Below, in pieces: positions 26,664 through 35,485 of a stretch of DNA of 64,000 nucleotides. Numbering within the stretch: position 1 is the stretch's first letter; each line of letters starts with the position of its first letter. Both the position numbers and the translations under genes were made by a program. The notes beneath the pieces were generated by a model, which was given only the letters and a program-made list of their open reading frames with translations, was not told the origin of the DNA and did not search any database. Source of the DNA: Pseudomonas sp. Gutcm_11s (GTDB taxonomy: Bacteria; Pseudomonadota; Gammaproteobacteria; Pseudomonadales; Pseudomonadaceae); the NCBI RefSeq assembly GCF_028649395.1, contig NZ_JAQSUW010000016.1, positions 282,719-346,718 of the forward strand, read 5' to 3'.

Positions 26664-27851
26664 ATGCTCTATATCCGCACTGGTAAGCCCGGCCACGGCA
26701 AAACTCTCAACACCATTCGCGAGGTCGACGCGAAGGCGTTCGATGAGGGCCGCCCGGTCTACTTCCACAACATCAACGGCCTCAAACCCGAGCTGCTGAA
26801 AGCCAGCTGGTTCAAGTTCGATGATCCTGAGCTGTGGTTTGACCTGCCACCCAACTCCATCGTCGTGGTGGATGAGGCTCAGGGTTGGTTCGGCGCCCGT
26901 GATACTCGAGCACGGCCACCTGAGCACATCACCCGCTTCGAGACCATGCGGCACTCCGGCCACGAGGTACACCTCGTCACCCAGGACCCTCGGTACATCG
27001 ACGTGCACCTACGCCGCCTGTGCAATGGTCACGTCCACTACTGGCGGGTGTTCAAGTCTCAGCAGCTGCTCCGCTTCGAGTCTGATGCAGTGATCGAGAA
27101 GGTCGAGATCAAGAGCAGCTTCAAGGATGCGGATAAGAAAACCGTTCGCCTCGATAAGAAGTACTTCGGCGTCTACACCAGCGCCAACGCCAGCCACCAC
27201 TTTCAAACCAAGCTCCCGACCAAGTTCCTGCTCGCGATGGCCGTTATCGGCGTGGCCGGCTTCATGGTCTATCGCGCCTACGAGCGCTACGAGCTGGGCA
27301 AGGAAACAACGCCGGCTGAGCAGGGCGCGCCAACGTCAGAGAAAGGGCTGGTTGATCAGGTAAAAGGCTCGGTCGGCTCCCTCATCAACCCGGTGGCCAA
27401 CGCTTCCGGCAAAGAGGCCATGACGACAGCCAAGTACATCGCTCTGCGCACACCGCGGATTCCTGATGTACCCAGCTCGGCCCCCATCTATGACGAACTG
27501 ACCAAGCCCAAGACCTACCCGAAACTGTCGTGCGTGATGAGTTCGGATGAGGGCTATATCGAGCGCAACCGAAAGCGCTATCAGGTCGTGCGAGCGGGGC
27601 AGAAAGCCTACATCTGCGAGTGCTTCAGCCAGCAAGGCACGTGGCACAAGACCTCGTTCTCTTTCTGCCGCAACACCGTGCAGCACGGTTACTTCGATGC
27701 AGCGATCGCTGATCGGGGCAGCACTCAAGACGGCATGCCAAAGCAGCCTGCTACGCCACCACCGACACAGCCCCTAGAGAGCCAGCAGCAGGCTGATGGC
27801 GGAATCAAGGTGGTGCAGATCCCCTACGAGAAAGGCCGCTTCCTATGGTGA
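26664..27851 (+). CDS. Zonular occludens toxin-like assembly ATPase (pI-like)
   Basis: A 395-residue protein. It has an N-terminal P-loop domain (Walker A GKPGHGKT at 7-14, Walker B VVVDEAQ near 67-73), a membrane helix (about 186-204, FLLAMAVIGVAGFMVYRAY) and a C-terminal periplasmic domain with cysteines. It drives extrusion of the phage through the envelope, with the Zot-family fold. All motifs look intact, so the prophage is likely able to assemble. It corresponds to PA0726 of Pf4. Confidence 0.92.
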   Translation: MLYIRTGKPGHGKTLNTIREVDAKAFDEGRPVYFHNINGLKPELLKASWFKFDDPELWFDLPPNSIVVVDEAQGWFGARDTRARPPEHITRFETMRHSGHEVHLVTQDPRYIDVHLRRLCNGHVHYWRVFKSQQLLRFESDAVIEKVEIKSSFKDADKKTVRLDKKYFGVYTSANASHHFQTKLPTKFLLAMAVIGVAGFMVYRAYERYELGKETTPAEQGAPTSEKGLVDQVKGSVGSLINPVANASGKEAMTTAKYIALRTPRIPDVPSSAPIYDELTKPKTYPKLSCVMSSDEGYIERNRKRYQVVRAGQKAYICECFSQQGTWHKTSFSFCRNTVQHGYFDAAIADRGSTQDGMPKQPATPPPTQPLESQQQADGGIKVVQIPYEKGRFLW

Positions 27852-27868
27852 TCCGCGCCTGTTCCTGG

Positions 27869-27915
27869 GCGCCTTTTCGCGCATGCGCGAGGGACGAGCG
27901 ATGCGCAAAAGGCGC
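27869..27915. other. Long stem-loop between zot and rep, candidate origin or packaging signal
   Basis: GCGCCTTTTCGCGCAT (27869-27884) pairs with ATGCGCAAAAGGCGC (27901-27915) with one unpaired base and a 16-base loop. A nearby pair AGGGACG (27890-27896) / CGTCCCT (27924-27930) crosses it. The zot-rep gap of 140 bases is the only long gap in this operon, so a replication origin or packaging hairpin is a natural guess. Confidence 0.55.
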
Positions 27916-27991
27916 GCGCGGGACGTCCCTGTAACACGTCAGATAAACCCTATTACCGAGTTCCAATTCGTACCAATTTGGAGTGAGAGAA

Positions 27992-29269
27992 ATGAGCGTA
28001 AAGGACCAACTGCGAGTCGATCAGGAGTTCAACGAGTCCCCGGTTGGGAGGCTCTTCTTTGATGACCACACCGCCATCCTCACTGACCTGTCGAAAGTTC
28101 GTCTGCTGCGCTGCGGGGTGGACACCGTGCGTCAGCTTTACCGGGGGCTGATCCGCCCGGAAGTCATGGCGTTGTTCGAGACCCCTGGAGCCATTGTCGA
28201 TTTCGCTGGCCAGCGCTGGCACTCCGGCCGCGTCGGTCGTGACTCCGGCTACCAGTACAAACTCCAGAACGCTGACCTGGGCTTCGTCCTGCTGGTGAAG
28301 AACTTCAACGCCAAGCTCGACACCATCGGCCCACACCTGAAAATCGAAGTGTCGCCCCATGCCATCGACAACCTGAGTCCCGACCGTCTGCAAGCTCGGA
28401 TGGACTACTACGCCAATGAGGTGATGACCAACCTTGAGGTCAATCAGTGCGCGGTGCATCTGGCGCTGGACCTTCAGGGCTGGCAACCACCGTCTGACCT
28501 GATGGCGCGTATGCACTGCAAGGCGCGTGCGCACCGTGACATTTCCGGCATCAACGAGATTTCCTGGGCGACCAAGGCCAGCGTGTATGGCCGTGGCGAA
28601 ACCTCCATGTTTGGCTCTGCCGGTGGCATCCAGCTGTGTATCTACAACAAGACCGAGCAGGCCCGCGCTACTGACAAACTCGACTATTGGGAAGGCGTCT
28701 GGCGTCGTCGTGACAGCTTCGATGAGAGCGACCCGGACAACTACAGCCCGGAGCAAGACGTCTGGCGTGTCGAGCTGCGCTATCACCACTCGGTGATCCA
28801 GCAATTCGCCAGCGGCTCCGTAGACGTGCACTCCGGCGCACTGATCGACACTCGGTCCTTCTCGGCCTTCGCTGGCCACCTCGACGGCCTCTGGTGCTAC
28901 GGCCTGAGCCAGTTCCGACTACAGGCCCGCCCTGGGCGCTATGAGGCCATCTGGACCTTGCTTCGTCAGGATGTGCGAGTCGATATCGCCGCTGATTCGC
29001 TGCTGGAAGACACCCACTACAAGCGCCATTACAAGACGGCTCGTGGCTTCTCCGGCAAGAACGTGGAGCTGTTCCTGGGCAACTTCGTCAGCTTGCTGGC
29101 AAGGGAAAGGGTGGGCGCAAAAAAGGCGTTTAAGCGGCTCACCGAATGGGAATGCTGGCCGGTGATCCGCGACCACTACGTCGCCAAGGATATGACCACG
29201 CTCGACCTCTACAAACATATCCGGAACCTACTTGAGGAGCGACACATCCGATGGGGTAGGGCAGTATGA
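27992..29269 (+). CDS. Phage replication initiation protein (Rep)
   Basis: A 425-residue protein in the place of PA0727 of Pf4, the strand-nicking initiator of inovirus rolling-circle replication. I recognise it mainly by place, size and the segments LLRCGVDTVRQLYRG and YYANEVMTNLEVNQCAVHLALDLQGW. No signal or membrane segment. The ATG at 27992 was chosen for its GGAG site 8 bases upstream; an in-frame GTG lies 9 bases earlier. Catalytic Tyr not assigned. Confidence 0.75.
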   Translation: MSVKDQLRVDQEFNESPVGRLFFDDHTAILTDLSKVRLLRCGVDTVRQLYRGLIRPEVMALFETPGAIVDFAGQRWHSGRVGRDSGYQYKLQNADLGFVLLVKNFNAKLDTIGPHLKIEVSPHAIDNLSPDRLQARMDYYANEVMTNLEVNQCAVHLALDLQGWQPPSDLMARMHCKARAHRDISGINEISWATKASVYGRGETSMFGSAGGIQLCIYNKTEQARATDKLDYWEGVWRRRDSFDESDPDNYSPEQDVWRVELRYHHSVIQQFASGSVDVHSGALIDTRSFSAFAGHLDGLWCYGLSQFRLQARPGRYEAIWTLLRQDVRVDIAADSLLEDTHYKRHYKTARGFSGKNVELFLGNFVSLLARERVGAKKAFKRLTEWECWPVIRDHYVAKDMTTLDLYKHIRNLLEERHIRWGRAV

Positions 29270-29297
29270 GCCTTCAATCGCGTGGAGCGGCACCGAA

Positions 29298-29459
29298 ATG
29301 TTTGATGAACAAAGGTGCCCGGAGTGCGGCCGCGTGTCGCCTAGAGGCTCCTACGAGTGCCCGCATTGCTCTCGAAAGGGTGATGTTCTTCTGGTTGTCT
29401 ACGCCGTTTTCTTGGTTCTCATCTTCGCTGCGTTTATCTACCTGCTTTTCCTGTACTGA
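29298..29459 (+). CDS. Zinc-ribbon single-pass membrane peptide (53 aa)
   Basis: MFDEQRCPECGRVSPRGSYE... has two CxxC pairs (CPEC and CPHC, residues 7-10 and about 21-24), then one membrane helix (VLLVVYAVFLVLIFAAFIYLL). The clear ribbon plus helix argues for this frame over the one starting at the rep stop codon (29266). It lies between rep and the integrase and ends 14 bases before it. Confidence 0.55.
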   Translation: MFDEQRCPECGRVSPRGSYECPHCSRKGDVLLVVYAVFLVLIFAAFIYLLFLY

Positions 29460-29473
29460 TCGGCTTCTCACCT

Positions 29474-30457
29474 ATGGCCATTGAGCAATTGCCCGATGGC
29501 CGTTGGAAGGTCGACGTAGAGCCGATCAAGGGAAAGCGTTTTCGCAAGACGCTTAAAACCAAGGCTGAGGCTCAGCGCTTTGAGGCGACCTGCCGGGCCA
29601 AGGTAGTGGATAACCCGAGCTGGTCACCCAAACCGACCGACACCCGCCGGTTAACCGAGCTGGTCGCGGCATGGTTTGATCTGCACGGGCATTCGTTGCG
29701 GGATGGTGAACGCCGCCGTTCCAAGCTGGATTTGGTCGCCAAGCGCCTGCGCAATCCCCAGGCCGCCAAGCTCGACCCGCAGACCTACGCTCATGATCGT
29801 CGCGTCAGGCTAGGGGAGGGCACTTCGCCCAAGACGCTCAACAATGAGCTGGGATATCTGCGCTCGGTCTACAACGAGCTGCGGGGCTTGGGCGTCATTG
29901 AATACGCCAATCCGCTGGCCCTGGTGAAACCGCTCAAGATTCAGGAACGAGAGCTTTCTTGGCTGACGAACGATCAGATTGCCGAGCTGCTGCAAACCAT
30001 CCGCAGTGGCTGCGATAACCCACACGTCGAGATCATCACACTGATTTGTCTGGCCACTGGTGCACGCTGGTCAGAGGCCGAGAAGCTGAAGCCGACCGGG
30101 CTGCGAAATGCGGTGATCACCTTCAGCGGGACCAAGAGCGGCAAGGTGCGATCAGTGCCGATCACTGTTGAGTTGGAGGCCAAAATAGTTCGCCACTGGA
30201 AGCAACACGGCCAGCCCAATTCGGCCATCACCTCGTTTCGTAGGGCGTTGGCCAGAACGACGATTCAGCTACCGAAAGGGCAGGCTGCTCACTCGCTTCG
30301 GCACACCTTCGCGAGCCACTTTATCCAGAACGGCGGAAACATCCTCACCCTGCAGAAAATCTTGGGCCACTCCAGCTTGGCTATGACAATGCGTTACGCA
30401 CATCTCGCGCCCGATCATCTGCAGGATGCTGTCAGACTCGGCCCAATGGCCTACTGA
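29474..30457 (+). CDS. Tyrosine recombinase (phage integrase)
   Basis: A 327-residue integrase with an N-terminal arm-binding part and the catalytic set Arg198 (ATGARWSEAE), Lys near 221-224, His273-x-x-Arg276 (HSLRHTF), His299 (LGHSS) and Tyr308 (MRYAHL). It recombines the phage att site with the tmRNA gene end. It lies about 800 bases before the right att core. Target choice of ssrA is shown by the 28-bp core duplication. Confidence 0.95.
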   Translation: MAIEQLPDGRWKVDVEPIKGKRFRKTLKTKAEAQRFEATCRAKVVDNPSWSPKPTDTRRLTELVAAWFDLHGHSLRDGERRRSKLDLVAKRLRNPQAAKLDPQTYAHDRRVRLGEGTSPKTLNNELGYLRSVYNELRGLGVIEYANPLALVKPLKIQERELSWLTNDQIAELLQTIRSGCDNPHVEIITLICLATGARWSEAEKLKPTGLRNAVITFSGTKSGKVRSVPITVELEAKIVRHWKQHGQPNSAITSFRRALARTTIQLPKGQAAHSLRHTFASHFIQNGGNILTLQKILGHSSLAMTMRYAHLAPDHLQDAVRLGPMAY

Positions 30458-30633
30458 TCTGACGTGGCGCTTTTGGGCTTCTCTACGATTTGCTTATTCC
30501 ACTGAGCCTTTTGCGTGCTGCCCATACCATTTGATTTCCTTGTCGGCACTGCGGTGATTTCGCCGCCTTCGGATAGGAACGCCTCAATCTGTCTATTGAG
30601 CTTGGAGCGTGCACTCTCGTCGAATGAATTCAT
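30451..30633 (-). CDS. Small protein with SutA-like C-terminal motif (60 aa)
   Basis: MNSFDESARSKLNRQIEAFLSEGGEITAVP... contains IEAFLSEGGEITAVP, which resembles the segment EEFLARGGK of the Pseudomonas transcription regulator SutA and of other short regulatory proteins. The link is tentative and by eye. It converges with and overlaps the integrase end by seven bases. Confidence 0.45.
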   Translation of the reverse strand: MNSFDESARSKLNRQIEAFLSEGGEITAVPTRKSNGMGSTQKAQWNKQIVEKPKSATSDQ

Positions 30634-30654
30634 TTTTCAGGTTACTCATGGCAG

Positions 30655-30894
30655 TTAGAGGCAATGGGGGATGTGCGGTCTTACGGATGAGGGAACCGGA
30701 TGAGGGGTCGCCAGGTAGTGCTTCAGCGACTCAATGATCATTACGCAGTTTTCGATGCTCTCGTGCAGCTGCAGCAGCCTTGCAGTCGTTGCGGGAGAGC
30801 ACGGGTGCGTGGAGAGGTCCTGCAGGTCTTCGTTAGCCAGGGTCAGGCAGTAGCCGGCGATATTCAGCCCGCTACGAAAGCGTTCGTCGTTCAT
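30655..30894 (-). CDS. Hypothetical helical protein (79 aa)
   Basis: MNDERFRSGLNIAGYCLTLANEDLQDLSTH..., helical, with a segment (ARLLQLHESIENCVMIIESLKHYL) typical of many short Pseudomonas accessory proteins. It starts just before the element's non-coding right end and ends 21 bases ahead of the SutA-like gene, so the two may share a minus-strand promoter. Function unknown. Confidence 0.5.
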   Translation of the reverse strand: MNDERFRSGLNIAGYCLTLANEDLQDLSTHPCSPATTARLLQLHESIENCVMIIESLKHYLATPHPVPSSVRPHIPHCL

Positions 30895-31195
30895 GTGCGT
30901 CCTCAGCCCCGAACGAAGGGAAGAGGGATTCCACCAGGGCTCGGATGAGATGAGCTTTCACCATCCTCCCGAGCACTCCACAACGCAATGGCTTTATATA
31001 GCCGAGGGTGTTTATTGGACGACTGGTCTATTTACTGCGGTTTTAAGCTGCACATCAACGCCGAGCGGGCGGCAGCGGAAGCAGGTGCATTGACTGACGG
31101 GTACCTGCTGCCCTGGTAGGACTGCATACCGCATAGATCAGGATGGCTGCTGCCATCTGCGGCTATCACCTTGCGGGGGCGGAGGTCTGCCACGG

Positions 31196-31214
31196 TTCGA
31201 CACTTTTTCGACAC
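31196..31214 (+). promoter_or_regulatory. Paired integrase arm-type sites, right end
   Basis: TTCGACAC at 31196-31203 and 31207-31214, again 11 bases apart as at the left end. The first copy starts 63 bases before the att core; the decayed pair at 17771-17789 also starts 63 bases before its core at 17834. Confidence 0.6.
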
Positions 31215-31220
31215 CCAAAG

Positions 31221-31257
31221 AAAAACCCCTGAATTTCACTAGGAAAATCAGGGGTTT
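31221..31257 (-). terminator. ssrA terminator supplied by the prophage
   Basis: On the minus strand AAACCCCTGA, a 15-base loop, TCAGGGGTTT and further T. It lies directly downstream of the tmRNA 3' end but inside the element. A corresponding imperfect hairpin precedes the left core (17798-17832). Confidence 0.75.
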
Positions 31258-31258
31258 A

Positions 31259-31286
31259 TTTGGTGGAGCCGGGGGGATTTGAACCC
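31259..31286. repeat. attR core within ssrA 3' end
   Basis: The 28-base copy identical to 17834-17861. It covers the acceptor 3' strand and part of the T-arm of tmRNA, so integration leaves the tmRNA gene whole. Confidence 0.88.
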
Positions 31287-31617
31287 CCGTCCGCCAGCTC
31301 TCCGCTATCGGTTCTACATGCTTAGCCATCTCTACTGAGTTAACTCCGCGCCGCCCGAGTGGCAGGGTGCTTGGAGCGAGCTGCATAAGTTTTAGCCGTT
31401 ACACCTGCAGCGTGCTTGGCGGCGATCCTGTTCTATCTGACAGACCAAATCTTCGGGTTTACAGGCATCCCCTAGGGTCTGCTGGCGCCCTTAGGCGGCC
31501 AGAGCGTAGTTGTCGTCGTTGGCAACTATGAAGTTGTGGCAGCGGATTTACGAGAACTGTCACCTACTCGGCATGCCCCTCAAGTTTCGCTACCGGCGTC
31601 GAATCCTAATCGGCCCC
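31261..31617 (-). ncRNA. ssrA: Transfer-messenger RNA (tmRNA)
   Basis: Begins GGGGCCGATTAGGATTCGAC (31617 downward) and ends in GGCTCCACCA with encoded CCA, the tRNA-Ala-like ends of tmRNA. The resume reading frame on the minus strand (31523-31491) encodes ANDDNYALAA followed by TAA, the Pseudomonas-type degradation tag. It works with SmpB (gene at 42445) to rescue stalled ribosomes. The 3' end is the integration site of the prophage; its sequence is restored by the att core. 357 nt. Confidence 0.96.
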
Positions 31618-31762
31618 AGAACGCTCTTGCGAGGTTGGACGCGCAGTGTACGGCAAAGGTTCACCACCGTCGACCTCGGTTCTGCCGCTACAATGCCGGC
31701 TCGGGCTGGCTGTTCACTGGCCCTGTGCCATTCTCTTCAGATTGGAATTCGAGGAGCCCTGG

Positions 31763-34675
<2,913 letters not shown>

Positions 34676-34677
34676 GG

Positions 34678-34923
34678 CTACTCGCTGGCCTGCAGCAGGT
34701 TCAGCGCTTCATCCAGCACCTTCATCGATTCGCTGTGGTTGCCGGCCTTGTGCAGCTGCTCGCCCTCGGCGCGCAGGCGTTGTACTTCGGCCAGTACCTC
34801 GGGGTCGGCGGGGGGGGCGGTCTTCAGGAGTTGATCGATCTTGGCCATGTCTTGGGGGCAGTGCATGGCATAGAGCGGGGTGCTGAGCAGCAGGGCGGCG
34901 AGCAGGAGGGTGGCGCGGCGCAT
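34678..34923 (-). CDS. Small exported protein (81 aa)
   Basis: Signal peptide (1-19, TPLYA-MH), then a short helical domain ending EALNLLQASE, with a cysteine (HCPQDMAK) near its start. It looks like a shorter paralogue of the product at 35009: both have an early Cys, a heptad-like middle and a QAL/EALNLL end. It ends two bases after the kinase stop, on the opposite strand. Function unknown. Confidence 0.6.
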   Translation of the reverse strand: MRRATLLLAALLLSTPLYAMHCPQDMAKIDQLLKTAPPADPEVLAEVQRLRAEGEQLHKAGNHSESMKVLDEALNLLQASE

Positions 34924-35008
34924 GGTGGAGGCTCCTGGGCGGGGGAGCCTTGAGTATAGGCGGCCCGTAGCAGCGGGCAGGGCGGAGCCCGTGGGCTCCG
35001 CCGGCGCG

Positions 35009-35281
35009 TCAGTTGGAGGCGCCGCCGTTACCGGATTCGGCCTTCTCCAGCAGCATCAGCGCCTGTTGGGCGTTGCTGGCGCAGTCCTCGGTCTTGCCTG
35101 CGGCCTGGTCCATCTTGGCCTTGGCCTGCAGGTCGGCGACCTGGGATTTGAGCGGGTCGGTCATGGTCGCCATGGTGGCGGCGGCGTCGTCCAGCTTCTG
35201 CAGATTGACCGTGCACAGGTCATTGGCGAAGGCCGGGGCGGTCATCAGGGCGCAGGTGAAGAGCAGGGCAGTACGTTTCAT
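35009..35281 (-). CDS. Small exported protein (90 aa), paralogue of the 81-aa protein
   Basis: Signal peptide (1-19, AFA-ND), then LCTVNLQKLDDAAATMATMTDPLKSQ..., helical, with two cysteines (LCTV and EDCASN) likely forming a disulfide and QQALMLLEKAES near the end. Upstream gene of a probable two-gene unit with 34678-34923. Function unknown. Confidence 0.6.
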   Translation of the reverse strand: MKRTALLFTCALMTAPAFANDLCTVNLQKLDDAAATMATMTDPLKSQVADLQAKAKMDQAAGKTEDCASNAQQALMLLEKAESGNGGASN

Positions 35282-35485
35282 GAGGTGGTCCTCTATCGTC
35301 CAGTCGTGCCCGGAGCCTGCCGGCCGGTTGAGCGGCGCAGCGGGTGGCTATGCCGCGCCCGCGCGTTCCGCATGGAACGACGCTCGGGCGGGCCAGCGCA
35401 TCCGGGATGGCAGGAGCCCGGTGTGCCGGGCTCTAGTCAGTGGACGTGATCGCGCGCCGCAGGGTTCCACCTTTCTCGCATCGCC

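Larger units (their letters stand above)
17862..31258. mobile_element. Pf1-type filamentous (inovirus) prophage integrated in ssrA
   Basis: About 13.4 kb between exact 28-bp att cores. The gene order repressor / excisionase / small genes / ssDNA-binding protein / PfsE-like / coat / terminator / adhesin / DUF2523 / Zot / Rep / integrase follows that of Pseudomonas Pf phages. If the decayed core at 19395 is taken as an alternative left end, the unit is about 11.8 kb, nearer usual Pf size. All morphogenesis genes look intact. Accessory genes sit left of the repressor, the usual moron site in Pf phages. Confidence 0.9.
30909..31258. repeat. Non-coding right end of the prophage, intact copy
   Basis: No plausible gene lies in this 350-base stretch. 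It is the younger copy of the block at 17176-17833 and has lost about 290 bases seen there; the junction is near 31099. It ends in arm sites, the terminator and the att core. The two versions let one compare an intact and an eroded end. Confidence 0.65.

Noticed and set aside
29266..29484. Alternative 72-residue frame starting at the rep stop (ATGA)
   Set aside because: The product has no structure; the other frame at 29298 gives a clear zinc ribbon plus membrane helix. The two cannot both be favoured.
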